Assembly: GCF_000143415.4 (NCBI RefSeq)
Contig: NW_003314358.1
Coordinates: 605,109 to 669,108, forward strand
DNA from: Selaginella moellendorffii
Lineage: Eukaryota; Streptophyta; Lycopodiopsida; Selaginellales; Selaginellaceae
Direction of reading: 5' to 3'
DNA: 64,000 bases
Below, one piece after another: positions 12,343 through 25,195 of the stretch. Both the position numbers and the translations under genes were made by a program. Under the pieces are notes generated by a model, which saw only the letters and a program-made list of their open reading frames with translations, did not search any database and was not told the origin of the DNA. Within the stretch, counting starts at the first letter, position 1, and every line of letters starts with the position of its first letter.

Positions 12343-15300
12343 TTACGCTGCTATGGTACCTTCGTTCTCCTGTGGCATGCCTTTGATGGTTCTTCGCTTC
12401 CATATCGCGGACTTTGGATCGAACGCCAATTCCCATGTTGGCCAGTAGTGCAAATCCTGCTTGAGCGTCAAAACCCGTGGCTTGCCGTTCAAATGGACCA
12501 CTTTGACGCGCACAAAGTCTCCATGGTTGAGTTCCTACAAAAAAAAAACAATATCAAGATCGCTACTATCGCACTAAACCCAAAAGCCAAACCTTGACAA
12601 CTTCGATAAACGTTTGCAAGTCCGGTGTCTTGTTCCCATTCACTTCCACGATCCATTGAAGAGCATAAAGGCCATATCTGTGAGCGGGACTTCCATGGCA
12701 CCACCTGACAATCACGAATATCAACCAAATGAGGCACTGCTAAAAATGAAAGAGTTTTGCCGAGTTACCTGGCAACGTAAACTCCATGGCCCTCTTCCGG
12801 GAGAAAGCCCAGTGCTCTTACAGCCGGATGAGGATCTTGGACGACGCAGCCTGCCCAGTTCACCATTTGCATCGTGCCAAAACCATCGCGGACGTCCGTT
12901 CCAATCACAATCTCTACTTCGACACCCTGATGGTAGCGAGAGATTTACGACAAAAGTAGCAGAGGTTTTTGCGTTACCTGTCGAAAGACGGTCATGTGTA
13001 GTTCGTCAGTTTCGCCCTCTTCAGCACGTTGGCAGGCTTGCTCAACGTCTTGAAAGCAAGTTATAGGCATGTTGTTGATTGCCAGTAACATATCGCTTTG
13101 CTCGAGTGCAGACTCCGCCTTAGAGCCCGCTAAACAGCCTTTCACCCGCAACACTTGACGTCTTATTGGATCTTTTTTAGCTAGAGCCTGCAATTGTTGT
13201 GTCAGTAAACACAACACTGAAAAGAAGTGTTCGCTTACCTGAACCCATTTATCGCTAAGACCAAAGCTCCTTGCTTTTGACAACAACGTCGGATAGAGCT
13301 CAACTTCCAGAACGCGAACCAGGGGCATACGTCTCTCAATGCCGTTGATATGTAAAGGTGGTCCTCTGTGTCCATCGACAATCCCGTCGCGTATTTCACT
13401 GATGTACGATATTGGAATGCCTCGAACGAACTGGTGATCTTCCGGAGAGCTATCGCCGTATTTAACCTGCTTATTGATGGATTATAAACATGAGCCATAA
13501 AGCCTTTGTTCTTACTTGAGTTGAGAAGCTAGCCCAAAGAGCTTGTACTCTCCCTTCGTCGTCGGCAAGAACTCCCGAAAACGTATGGCCAAAATCTGAG
13601 GGATCAAACTCAACGTGAGAAGATTGTGAAGACTACAACATACCAGTATCAATCTCAACAACTTCCATGTTCATTGCTCGATATCGTGGACAATCTGCTG
13701 CCCCCACATTCAGCGAAGCGGCAGGGTTGGTCACTACTGACTTGCGTGACGTAGCCTGCATGCTCCTGCTCAGACCAACTAGGTGAACGGCATCACCTCT
13801 TTTCAGTGGTTCTGCAGATAAACGCGTCTAAGATGCTTAGGTAACGGCAAAAGAAAGCTACAAACCCGGGTGTAAGACAGCAGCTCGGACGGCGGCTGCT
13901 CCAGCTTCTCCTAGAGCCGACGGATTATAAGCAACAACCGCAAAGTCGTGTATTGGATGTAAGAACACCACCTAAGTAGCGGAGTCAGCAGATTGAAAGC
14001 TATTTCAAGATTACCTCAGCAGGAATCTCGATTGGAATTGCGGCAAAAGAAAGCATTATATCGGCAACTGAAATTGCGACAGTGTTTCTGTCCACGGCTA
14101 TAAGGCCCAAGTCGGAGGAGTGATGTATAATGATCCCCGTACCAAAGAAGTGCTGGGCATGCACGCCATCCAGTAGTGAAGACGGTGGAATATGAACCTG
14201 CATCACTAAAAGCATCTCAACAACGCCAAAACGAAAATCCGCTTTCTTACCTCCATCATAACGAGAGTCGGCTCTAAAACCTGCTCAACACCTGAAGCAC
14301 CACCTGTTACTTCTGGAGTTTGAGAATCAACAACTTCCGCAAGAATGTCAGGCTGATTATCTTCCGGAACAGCTAGAAGCTCGTTCACTCGTCTTCTCTT
14401 AGTTTCTCCTTGGTTCAAAGACCCGTCGCTCAGCTGGTTGCCTTCGTCACTTTGCAAGCCATCTTCGGCGCTCATTGAAACCGCAACTCCTCCTCTACAT
14501 TCGATAGCAGAACCGTCTTGTAAAGCACCTGACATCTTGCATGGTCCCTGCTTCTCGTCACTATGAAAAGTTGAAACAGGTTTACTGGATATGGCCGGAC
14601 GAGGATTCCAAAGTCCAGTAGAATCATCACGAACATAGATTTGCGGAGGTGCATACCATTCGTGCCTTTCAATGGTCACCAGCACAGACTAGAGAAAACA
14701 AAATCCTTTAAGACGAGCAGGACGTCAAATATATGTAAAATGCTCACCTTGCCTCTATGCCGATCGCTGTACACATAGAATTCTAGTGGGACACGCGCAC
14801 CAGGGGCAAGTTTACCAAAACCGACAATAAGATCTTCCAGGGTTGAAATGCTTTCTCCAGCAAGCTTTTTGATTATCCCAAACTTTGGAACCCCTGCTCG
14901 CGACAGCATGTACCTTCAAGAGAAAAAAGCTCAGCGATACAACTCTCACATGATCGTGCTTACCCCGGATCTGCGACATATACAAGTCCACAGTTAAAGC
15001 GAAAATTCCGAGCCTGTAAGTCCACGTGCATTATTAACACAACAGTTCAACAAGCCAACGAACCTGCTGATAAGACAGAGGATGGATGATGGCTCCACTC
15101 ATTTCTAAAAAGTAATTAGGCGTGATTGAATGCAAGTCTTGCACCTGCTTTCAACTTCAGCATTTGACAGTTAAAGGAATATTTACACATACCTTCAACG
15201 TGACTTGAACATCTTTTCCACCTCTCTCGAGTTCGAGCTCCACGTCTTTGTCAACGTTGTCGTCAAGGAGTATTTCAAGTCTTAAAAACTGTGTTACTAC

Positions 15301-16788
15301 CTGTCCCATTCCAAGTGTTAGCGAGTTTTCATTACTTCACAAAAACCTTACTTCTTTGTTCACGCGAACAAGCACATCTCCAGGCTCCAGGTGCTTATGA
15401 GAAGGACCACCAGGCACCTGATCTCAAAAACGTCGGACGATATCCTTACATGGTATGTTTAAGAACTTACCACAGAATCTACGACGAGCATGCCGGTTTC
15501 ACTCGGAGGAGAAGCAGATCGAACAGTCTAAGGTGAAGCGAACTTGTTAATCAAGATCAAACAAAGAAGAAAAACTTACTTGCTCAGTGTCATGCCGCAA
15601 GCCCAGACGTCTGGTTTCATCAAATCCTTTGTGCAGCAATGTCATCTTAAGAGAAAAACACATAGTTAATCATGTGGCCTTTTCTCAATGAAGTCATTCA
15701 CCTGCAAAGTCCCCCGAGGTATATCTACTGGTTGCCATCCATCACCAAATCCATCTTTGCTTTCTTGAAGAATACGGAGTGCTCTTACAACCTGACGGAA
15801 TGTAGACAGTAAGACTTAATCAGGAAACAGAAACTCGTTTAGTCTTACACGATCCAGAGGAAGAAAATACGCCGAAGCCCCTGCAACTTTGCTACCAGCA
15901 TTTATAGCGACGGCCCTTCCTTTGCAATCTACAACAGGAGATCCACTAGATCCTCCTTTAGTTCCTGACGCTGCCTGGCAAAATTCACGTTATAAAAACC
16001 TCAGTCAGTTGATTGTCGATCACCAATTACCTGCATATAGAATGTGTTGAAATCGTTGTATCCATCCCTTTAAACATAGAATTAAGAACAACAAAGTTCT
16101 CAGACTGAAGAGTCTTACTTTTTATACGGTGGAGCATCTCGATCAAGCCTGGCAATGGTACCCGCAAGTATGGAGAGCTGAAAGAAAGAAAATGCCAGTT
16201 AGTACCAAGCTAAGGTTTCTAGTATTTGTTTTGTTTTCGCGAAAGTACCTTTTCTCCGCTATCATTCCCCACAACACGAATTTCTAGACCCACAGCCGCG
16301 GCCTCGGGAGCGAGAGGAATCTCCTCGTAGTTCATAAACTCGACGCTCTTCGGATCGAATCGAAAGAACCCAAAGTCGTGTACCTGGATCCAATCCAAAG
16401 ACAACGTAAACCACGCTTTCCAAAAGAGAGGAACCAACTTACAGGATCGCGATACAAAGGATACACCGGAATCTCTTCCCTGTTGAGAAAGATCGCCTCC
16501 GCAACCACGGGACCTATGGCCGGAATCCCTCAAACAAGCTCCCTACATTGAAAATTGGAGATTACCAGGCTTCACGACATGGCGATTGGTGAGAATTATG
16601 CTCCGGGCCTTGTCCACCACGAATCCCGTCGCATAGCCGGAGCTCGCGGTCTCCGTATCGAATGCCCTGCAAGCGGTCGTCCTGAGCACCACGACGCCAC
16701 GGACGACGCGAGCGAGAGATTTCTGCCAATCCTCGGCAGTGGCTCCGCTGCTGCCAGCGCCTTCCACAGGCAAGCCATCGAGCTCCAT
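12343..16788 (-). CDS. DEGP7-like: DegP7-type serine protease (Deg/HtrA family), about 24 exons
   Basis: First 16 exons run (minus) 16788-16566, 16513-16443, 16383-16249, 16177-16119, 16067-16031, 15974-15849, 15791-15702, 15645-15580, 15527-15471, 15417-15352, 15300-15193, 15144-15064, 15013-14964, 14913-14748, 14688-14251, 14197-14015. About eight more end at the TAA at 12343. The product is roughly 1,070 aa, close to Arabidopsis DegP7. The protease domain shows TNRHVVKPG (His), [11 protein letters not shown] (Asp) and [13 protein letters not shown] (Ser), a complete triad. PDZ regions follow, including [18 protein letters not shown] and [13 protein letters not shown] second protease-like half lacks a clear triad, as is known for this family. 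Deg proteases degrade damaged or misfolded proteins; Deg7 is stromal in plants. An alternative start lies at 16821. A dead copy lies head-to-head at 17.4-19.6 kb. Confidence 0.93.
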
Positions 16789-16924
16789 GCCACCAGAGAG
16801 GAGAAAAGGCGCCGCGATCAAGCGCCAGGGATCACCACATTCGCCACAAACCCTAAGACGCCGAGCTTTGCCAAAATCTTGCGAGGAGAAGCCAACACCA
16901 TAGCCACGTTAAATTATTAACCTA

Positions 16925-17385
16925 TATGAATCTGAGCCGTCGGATCGAGTCTATGTTCGATCAAAAAATTCCGTAGCATATGCCATTCGTACAAATGAAT
17001 TTAAAATTGATTAAATACGTATATACAGTATATACAGTTTATAAATTATAACTGTTTGTAGGTATTTATACCTAAAATATATTTGAATATTTTGGGATAT
17101 TTTACTGTTGTTATTCATTTTGATTAATTTTATATTCATGATTTTAAAAATGCTTATAATTTCTAAACTTTCCTAAACACTTCTTAATATATTCTAGCAT
17201 ACTAATATTGTATAAACATCTTTATAATTATTGATCAATTGGAAATAGGAATAAAGGTCTTATTTTCGTTCAACTTGACCCTGTAATACAAGGCAGTCCA
17301 TCCCGGGCAATATAACTGAAGGTACCAGGTCGGCTGTTGAATGTGCTCGATCTTTCGGCATTCTAGTTGACACCTCTCGTCAGCT
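16925..17385. other. Spacer between DegP7 and its divergent pseudogene
   Basis: AT-rich. Near 16927 it holds AGCCGTCGGATC, a promoter-like motif. It would contain the DegP7 promoter. No genes seen. Confidence 0.4.
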
Positions 17386-17394
17386 CTTCTTTCA

Positions 17395-19640
17395 TGGCGC
17401 TCCATTCAGATGATGCTTTGCCCCTGGAGAGGAGCAAAGGAGATGCTTGATCGAGTCACCCGGGGAGTCGTCGTTCTCAATTGTAGTGCTTGCAGGGCAT
17501 TTGATAAGCCGGATATCCACACTGCAACGGCATTTGGTGGACAATAATTCGCACCAATCGCCATGTCGTTAAAGGTTGTTAGATCTGCTTCTCCTCTGAC
17601 TGAAACAGGCATGCTAGTCGTAGAAGCTCTATAAGATTGTATATAACGTATGAAATACAAGGCCAGGTGCCAGGTGGTCTTTCGCATACGCATCTAGAAC
17701 CAGGAAATGTGCTTGTTTGAGTGAACAAACAAGTAAGGGTCGTGCTGAAATCATAGAAATTTAGCCAGTTTTTTGTGAACGCAGGTAGTAACACAATTCT
17801 TACAAGTTGAGATGTATCTCGACGACAATGTTGAAAGATCTGGAGCTCGAGCTAGAGAGAAGTGGAAAACATGTCCATGTCACATTTAAGGTATTTTTAT
17901 ATATACTACGTATAAAAAGTATTAAAGCTGGAAAGATGGAAACAGGTGCAAGACTTGCACTCAATCACGCCATTATTCATCCTCTGTCTTATCCCTGCAA
18001 TATAAACTACATCGTTGTGGAGAAACAGGGCGGGCTTGTTTATGTTGTGGAGCCTAGGTAAACATAGTTACATCAATAGTACCATCAATTAATACTTATC
18101 TTTTATTTTGGAAGCTACGTGCTATCCCGAGCAGGGGTTCCAAGGTTTGGCATAATAAAAAAGCTGGCCGGAGAGCGGAAGACCTTATTCGACACAGATC
18201 CACACAGCAAATGCTTCCGAAGGTGTAATTTTTTCTCTTGACCAGTCCGTGCTGGTAACAATTGAAAGGCACGAAGGGTATGCACCCCCTCAAATCTATA
18301 CTCGTGAGAATTCTACCGGCCTCTGGAATCCTCGTCCAGCGCTACCTCAGAAACCTGAAATTTCAAGCTTGCGTGATGAATCGGGAGCTGCAAGTAAAGT
18401 AGCTGGTCCTGCTGTTTCAATGGGTGGCGATGCAACTGTTTTTCTAGAACTAAGCTAGACGCCTAAAGCAGTTGGGTTATACGAAAGGTAATCTATTTGT
18501 TGATTTAGGTGGGTAAGATTCAGTAGTAAGGAATCTCCACTGGAGTTGTAGAGAATTATATCAGCAACTGCAATCCTGACGGTGTTTCTGTCCACGGCTA
18601 CGAGGTCCAAGTCCAAGGACCTCATGACGTATAACGATCCCCGTACCAACAAAGTGATGGTCATGCTCGCCATCAACTCGTGCAGACTGCGCAATATTCA
18701 TTCAGTCATTCATATTTTGTTTACATGGTCTCGCGGCGCCCCAGACCGAATATGAACCTGCAATGTTTACGGAAAAGCTATGATGTATATTTGTGAAAAA
18801 TGAAGGTGAGCTTCTTTACATACTCCCAGGTTTGTATTCTGTGGAGTAGTCCACAGAAGCATTAAATAGAGGCGATGAGGTTCATCTTGTTGGCCTGAGC
18901 AGGAGCATGTGGACCATATCTCGTAAGTCAATCGTAATCAACCCTGCTGCTTTGCTACTGATGAGCATGGAAGTTATTGAGATTGACAATGGTATAACCT
19001 CTGTCTCATTGATTTACGATTTTCCTTATATGCTGAAATTCTATCAGGCCTTGATAAAATTTTGGGAGTTCTTGCCGATGGTAAAGGGAGAGTTAAAACT
19101 TTCTGGGCCACATTCTTCACTCAAGTAAGTACATTTATTATAAAACAGCGTTTCAAGTAATCTCTGTGGTTTGAACCATGTAAAGTACTGGGACTTCCAA
19201 GAACAAGAGTTTGCGAAAGGAATACTAACTTCATACATTTGTGAGATATGAGATGGAATTGTCGGAGGACACAAGGGAATTGAGAGACATCTGCCTTCCA
19301 TTCGCATTCTCGATGCTGAGCCTTTACCCGACTTTGTTGTCCGAGGCAAGGAATTTTTGTTTGAGTGACAGATGTCTTCATATACTTTTGCTCTTGTATT
19401 TCCATCTCCCTAATGACGTGCTAATCGCAGGCTCTTGCTGAAAAGAATCCATCAAGACGCCAAGTCTTGCAAATGAGGCGCTGTTTTGCAGACTCCAAGT
19501 CGTCCAAGTCTGCACTGGCGCAAAATGATATGCTCTTGGCAATCAATAAAGTGCCTATAACTTGCTTTCAAGATATTGACCAGGCCTGCCAACTTGCTAA
19601 ACAAAACGAGAGTCATTATCTGGCTATGAGATCATCAGGG
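17395..19640 (+). pseudogene. Rearranged dead copy of the DegP7 gene, with an inner inverted block
   Basis: Pieces match DegP7 in order on the plus strand, with matching exon-like spacing. The pieces are TNRHVVK (17556-17576), [10 protein letters not shown]-like and HLEPGNVLV (17580-17735), VVTQFLQVEMYLDDNV (17787-17835), IIHPLSYP (17970-18000), [17 protein letters not shown] (18125-18175), [17 protein letters not shown] (18248-18300), [10 protein letters not shown] (18870-18912), MEVIEIDN and ALAEKNPSRRQVLQMR with QNDMLLAINKVPITCFQDID (19430-19580). Stops and frameshifts break every block and the catalytic Asp and Ser exons are missing. The block at about 18530-18690 (disrupted equivalent of the intact gene's 14050-14190) is in the opposite orientation to the rest. 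Intron remnants show it arose from genomic DNA, not from mRNA. Confidence 0.85.
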
Positions 19641-19659
19641 TGGCGAACAAAAGATAGTC

Positions 19660-19970
19660 ACTAAGAGGCACTCCCGTGATCGTTTTGGGACGACGGTTGA
19701 GGATGTTTTCCACGTCCTATACAACTGTGGGGCATATGACCACCTCCGCCAGCATCTTCCAACCATTCCCTGGCGAGATAGGGCCTCTCCAACATTGACA
19801 TTGTCACTGAACTTGCAAGGTATCTCTTGCGAGACTAGAGGGCCACTCTTGGAAGCTACAGCAGTACCAGTTCAAGGAGTGCTAAAGAGCAAATGGGTAG
19901 GCAGGCAAGTACAATGTCTCAGTGGTCTCATGCCTCCAGCTGACCCTCCAAAAATAATCTAAAGTTCTCG
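19660..19970 (+). mobile_element. Fragment of a LINE-like element (RT C-terminal zinc-binding region)
   Basis: One forward frame reads RHSRDRFGTTVEDVFHVLYN then CGAYDHLRQHLP. This has the His/Cys spacing and E-D-x-x-H-x-L-x-x-C-x-x-Y-x-x-L-R pattern of the domain after plant non-LTR reverse transcriptases. The frame ends near 19965. The rest of the element is not adjacent in this orientation. Confidence 0.45.
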
Positions 19971-20009
19971 TCCAGCCATAAGAGCATTGGGGTTTGAATG
20001 AACAACTGT

Positions 20010-20500
20010 CATAGCACCTGATCAAAAGCTTTGACAAAATCGACATAGCCAATGTGTCTGAACTGTATAGACTATAGTGACACTTAGAGAGTGAGAAGTT
20101 GGTCTACACAAGAATAAAGGTGGCAAAAGCCTGTTAAGCCATTTGCATTAAGATGATGACTTTTTACCAATTCGAGAGCCATTTGTTTTGCAAATATACT
20201 GGCTAGGGTCTGATAATTTGCCACATTAGTCAAGTCACTGACTTATACAAAGGGTTTGTAGTCCATATCCACAAATAATGTTTTCAAAGAATATGTTCTT
20301 AAAAGGTTGAGAGGCTTTATGGTTTAACTTTAGACTGTTCTGGAAACCCTGACCCTGTCTTAAAAGGTGGTTTTGTAGATGAATATTTTACAATGTAGCC
20401 TAATTGACATTGCCCATGGTAGCTTCAGCTGAAAAGCTTTGCAGTCCAATGTATCCAAGAATCAGAGAAACCCAGAAGCTTGAGTTCTTTAAGCGGGTCC
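20010..20500 (-). mobile_element. Decayed LINE reverse-transcriptase fragments
   Basis: Minus strand 20056-20010 reads HIGYVDFVKAFDQV, the classic non-LTR RT motif. 20500-20425 reads KELKLLGFSDSWIHWTAKLF, which resembles the next conserved RT stretch. In an intact RT the first motif precedes the second; here the order is reversed, so at least two fragments or a rearrangement are present. Many stops lie between. Confidence 0.5.
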
Positions 20501-21150
20501 TTCAATGATTGCCACAAGTGGCAGCTGTAATTGTACCATGGCTCTAAATGTTTTATAATCCAAAAAAAACCAGTGTGGATGAGGGGATATGCTAAAAAAA
20601 GATGTCCCACTAAATTAGAGTTTTGTATTACAAGCAAAGCAAGTGGTGGTAAATGCACATTTCCTTTTTTTTCTTTGAAGGATTTCAATTTAAAGTTTAT
20701 ATTAAAGATAAGAAAAATTAACATTAAAACACTAAATAAATTAAGGTATAATCTAGCATAAACCTGGATATTTATGGTATATGCCTTACACCCTTTCTAA
20801 ACCAAAAGGACTGATAAAAGTTTAAAATAACTTCGCGCCATTAGCTAAGAGAGGATTTACCAAAAGAACTAGAACCAAAATCACTACTACAAACACCACC
20901 CACATTTGCAAATCTTTTTTTGGAGTTATTTCCCCGACTCCATACCTGAAAGAAAGAAAAATTTAGAAAGAAAAACACGACGCACCATGGAAACTCCGAG
21001 CTCTTGTCTAATCGTCTTTCGGATAGATCAAAGTAGAACTAGTAGCTGCTGGAAACATTTCAAAACCACCTGGTAAGCTAAACGAGCCAATGGAAAACTG
21101 ACGGCTTACCAGGAATCGATAGATACTCCACAAACTTCCATTCCATCTTT
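20500..21150. other. Spacer, 3' side of the WDL gene
   Basis: AT-rich. An ORF of 99 codons on the minus strand at 20425-20724 has no recognisable domain apart from the RT-like tail noted above. Confidence 0.35.
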
Positions 21151-21153
21151 CGG

Positions 21154-23158
21154 TCACGAGATCACGGCAACGTCCGCTGGTGTCAGCATCTCCTTCCCGA
21201 CGAGCTTCCCGGATCCTGTCCTAGTTTTGAAGCTCCCACTGCCTTTGCCACGCGCCTCCCTCCTCGAGTTCTTGGATCCCGGCTTCTCAATCGCAGCCTT
21301 GGACTTCGGTGCCTCACCATCGCTCTTCTCCTGTGCCGCCGCGGTAGCAGGCTCCACTACACTATCTAAAGTCGCATTAACAACACTATCCTGGTGATCG
21401 GCGTCTGTAGGAGCGTCAGCTGTCTCCGGAGCGCTTTCCAGACCGAAGTCCTTTCCCGTATCACTATCTGCGTCCCCCCCGGATTCGGTCCCTGCCGATG
21501 CGTTCCTCTCTACCACCCCGTTTCCCTTGGTTTCCTCCAGCACCCCGACGCCTTCAACTGTCCCATTGCCGAGGACCTCGTTGGCTGGCTTCTCCTTGCC
21601 CTTCACCTTCTCACTAGAGATCTTCCCCGAGAACGACTTCCTGATCGCCTTCTTCGACGGGACTACGTTCTCCTTGACTTGTTGCCCGTTGTCTAGCTTC
21701 TTGGCGTCTTCGTTGTCGGTGTGCTTGCCGTTCTCGGACTCCGCACCGCTGATACTCTTTCGCCTGCCCAGCTTTGGAGATCTTGCGCGCGTCGTTGGGA
21801 TCTGCATCCGTTTTAAAAAAAGTTGGTAAGCGCACCAACTATCAGCCATTCCAACCTTTCTCAGCTCAGCCTTAGGAGGAGGAGCCTCCTGGTAAAAGCT
21901 CGGCATTGGAGTTGCCTTGAAAGTGAGGCTCTTGCGAAGCTGTTTGATTTCAGCTTCCATCTCCTCCTAATGATCGATTGTTAGAACGCAGAAGGAAAAG
22001 AAAGGCTTTTCCACGCACCTGTGTTTTGGCTTGAATCTGACACTTCTCCGCTTCTTTGGCGTTTAGCTTTTCCTCCAGCTTTGAATAGAACTGCAGGCAC
22101 AAAACTACATAAGGATTGGAAGACTTGTAACATCACGTACCTCTTTTCGCTTTTCTGCACGTTCATCACATTTGAAGCTGAAAGTGGAGGCAGCGGCATT
22201 TTTCCTGTCTTTTATGCCAAATCCAGGCCTGCAGATTGATGCAAACACTCAACACAAAGCAGAAAGACATAAGGCTTACGATGTGCAAGATCCAACTTCG
22301 CTGTTTGCATCACTCACTTCCTCTTTCTGAGGGGGCCTGCAGCCATAAGTTCCCGTTAGAAAAGATAGGAAAAAACGTAACTAGAAAACTGTACTTTAAG
22401 GCTTCCACACTTAATGGTCTTACAGACGAAGGTTTTGTGGTCACCTTGCTAAGAACCTGCAACTTAAACTGAGCAAAGAAGCAACACGCAGCTTAATACC
22501 TGAGACTTTCGGATTGGCTGGGACGGTATTACGGGAGTTGGCTTAGCAGGTTGTTTAGCAGGAGCTTCAGTAGAAGTTGGCAACAGTCTGCTGCCACCGA
22601 GTGAAGCTCTTTTATCAGTTGCCAGAGCAAATGGTTGCGGAACTGTAACCGACGCCGTCGTTCGAGAGCTCTTTGGAGCTGGGTCAGCAGCCGACTCCTT
22701 TCTAGCTTTTGAAGGAGCCACAGGATTGCTTTTGGGCCTTGCCGTCGTCGCATTAGCAGCAGCCACCGAAGTCTTAAAGCTCGACGAAGACTTCTTTGCC
22801 GGGGCTGTGCCCTTCGGATTCTTGGCATTTTCAGATCTTCTCTCCTGCAAATGCAAACAAAAAACCATCTGTTTCCTCCTCTGTCTCCAAAACAATAAAC
22901 TATCAAGTGGGTCGTACCAACCTTCACAGGCTTCACATGGCAAGCGTTATCCTTTGCAAGGTTTGATTCCTCCGAAACCCCCATACCATCGTGAACTCCA
23001 TTACTGTTCTCCTGACCGCCCGAAACTTCGATAGCTTCTCCTGATCCCTGGAACTCCTCGTCACCATTCTCCTCCTCCAAGTCCATGTCGTCCACATTGC
23101 TGCTCCTTGGAGCGTCCACCACTTCCTTAGGTTCATCACCTGTGCCTGATCCCTCCAT
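21154..23158 (-). CDS. WDL-like: WAVE-DAMPENED2-like (WDL) microtubule-binding protein, TPX2 C-terminal domain
   Basis: Multi-exon minus-strand gene. The start chosen is [12 protein letters not shown] at 23158; an in-frame ATG at 23185 is possible. First exons are 23158-22922, 22844-22500 and 22456-22424. An acidic N-terminus is followed by Ser/Ala/Lys-rich sequence, then the family signature: [28 protein letters not shown] (the KLEEK motif), [20 protein letters not shown], and [14 protein letters not shown] spliced to [14 protein letters not shown] long disordered tail of Lys/Glu/Ser follows. WDL/TPX2 proteins bind and bundle cortical microtubules and shape cell growth (family knowledge). 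The GC-rich sequence upstream of 23230 looks like a 5' leader exon; an AG acceptor at about 23219 supports an intron in the leader. Confidence 0.85.
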
Positions 23159-23229
23159 GACGCTGCCGGTTTTCCGATCACCCAAGTCTCGAACTCGCGA
23201 TTGCCCTGATCATTCCCTGCAATCCACAA

Positions 23230-24690
23230 GAGCCACTGTTAAAGAGGAAAAGAACCGTGGAATCCCCGACTACACCCTCGATAACCCAAGAACCCCACCG
23301 CCGCTGGCAGACAATCCAGGAAAAGCCCATCGCTTCAAGATCAGGATGCAATGTAGCATGCACAACGCATCCCAATGCAAATTTCATGGAAGCCCCTTGA
23401 CGCTCATGCAAGAAAAGAATGAAAGAATCTCGGCGGCATTGCCGCGGAGCGCCACATTGCCGAGCGCCAAGGACCACGACCCCAGGAAGCCACACACAGA
23501 TCTCTCAAGGGCAAGCAAGGAGCCATGGATTCCCTAGCTAGAACCGCAGCGGAATATCCTCGCCAGAGCTCACCTCTCCATCGCGGCGCCGATTCCCTCG
23601 CCACAATGCACCTCGATCCCTGCTGAAAAACCTGGGCGAGAGATCTCGTGACCGCCGGACAGCGCGCTCAACCGCTTGCCGTGCCGGCACCGAAGAACTG
23701 GCAGCGCGCACGGGAGATCGAGGAGGGAAGATCGATAGGCGCGAGAAGACGAGCGCGTGATTCTCCAGTGGCACAATCACTCCACAAAAACCCAGCCTGC
23801 CCCGTTTTCTAAACGGACCCCCACAGAATATCCACGAAACATTCCGTCCATCCCCAACGGGCCGCCGAATATTCCCAGCAGCCCTAATCCGGCGAATATC
23901 CCCCTCGCTGCGTCGTCGTTAGCTTGACGGTCGTCTTCGTGTCGGGTGGCCGGCGGGGCCGCCGCCGGCCTTGGCACATCCGCGCCAATTGTTGTGGGCC
24001 GCGACTGGCAGTTGTCGGTGGCACACCATACGGTACGTTTTTGTGGACCAGTCGCACCGAGATTCCCCGCAAAGATACCGGTCGCTGACTGCTAGGTGTC
24101 TGTGGGGGGCTTGTACCCCAAACAACATTCCCTTCCTCTTTGGGGGCGAGGCGAAGGCTTTAAAATTTTTTACAGGTAGATAGCAGCGCTTTGATGGGCA
24201 TTTTAAATTCTTAAAGGCCATCACGTTTTGGGAAAATGCGATAGCTTAACCATTCCCGCCAAAAAGAAAAGGTATATGCATTCGAACGTGGAAAGATGAT
24301 CTTGGCCACCACCTTGATATTATACACTTCATATCTCAACCACGCCAAACACTTAAGGAATTTTAGAGCTTAATCTTTTCCTCCGCAACCTTGTTAGACG
24401 CTTGATCATTCCAAAACAATCGCTATCGTCCAAAGTTTTTAGCTCACAAATAAATTGATCTCTCCTCCACCTTGATGGGTTCCATCTTCGCCACACGCTT
24501 TACGCAGCACGAGATTGCAAATCGCTTGTGAGGACTGAAATGGACGCCTCGCCCGACTCGCAACATCATACTAGGGTCTTCAAAGTCGTCCATGGAGAAG
24601 GAATTTGGATAGAAAACAAGGAAATAAAAACCATATACCAGAATAATTTAAGTTCCCGCTGCTTGGTTTCGCGAGACAAAATCGACTGCT
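23230..24690. other. Upstream region of the WDL gene, no confident gene
   Basis: GC-rich to about 24200. Several overlapping ORFs of 60-150 codons exist on both strands, with no domain and no consistent coding signal. It probably contains the leader exon and promoter of the WDL gene. From 24200 to 24690 I see nothing. Confidence 0.4.
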
Positions 24691-24849
24691 TGATTGTTGG
24701 CTCCATCCATTGGCTGCCTTTTGCCTAGCTATGGACACAAGAAACAAATAAATACAAACACAAAAGAATCATTCAAGGCTTTTACACTGTTGTCTGCTGG
24801 CCAGCTCTGGAATGAATCCAAAGAAGAAAATGTTAGATCGCTCCAGGAG

Positions 24850-25115
24850 TCCATAGCCGACGCTGTCCAAAGCGAGCGATACCTTTTCTATGTTCTTCGG
24901 AGGTTATGCTTGCCTCGTCCTGCCATGCCAAAGCTACGCATTCGTTCCATATTAGACGAAGCCGTCCAAAGCGAACGAACCTTTCTGTGCTGCATGGAAG
25001 ACTTTAGATATCTTCTTTGTCTAGAAAGCGGTGATTCTTGCCTTGTCCTGCTATGCCAAATAGACGAGAAAGTTAGCAAGGGCCACATATTCGTTCCATA
25101 CCTTGAAAACGATTT
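24850..25115. repeat. Degenerate local repeats next to the PPR gene 3' end
   Basis: Similar phrases recur: GTCCAAAGCGAGCGATACC near 24866 and GTCCAAAGCGAACGAACC near 24965. CCTCGTCCTGCCATGCCAAA near 24913 and CCTTGTCCTGCTATGCCAAA near 25041 are a second pair. ATTCGTTCCATA occurs at about 24940 and 25090. Spacing is irregular (about 98 and 128). An open frame of 189 codons covers the area on the plus strand but has no domain. Confidence 0.5.
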
Positions 25116-25195
25116 CGCTGTAGCGTTCCAGTGCGATGTCCTCATCAATCGTCCATCCTACTCTTCTCTGTGGGTCTCGAATTGGAGTAGGCCTG

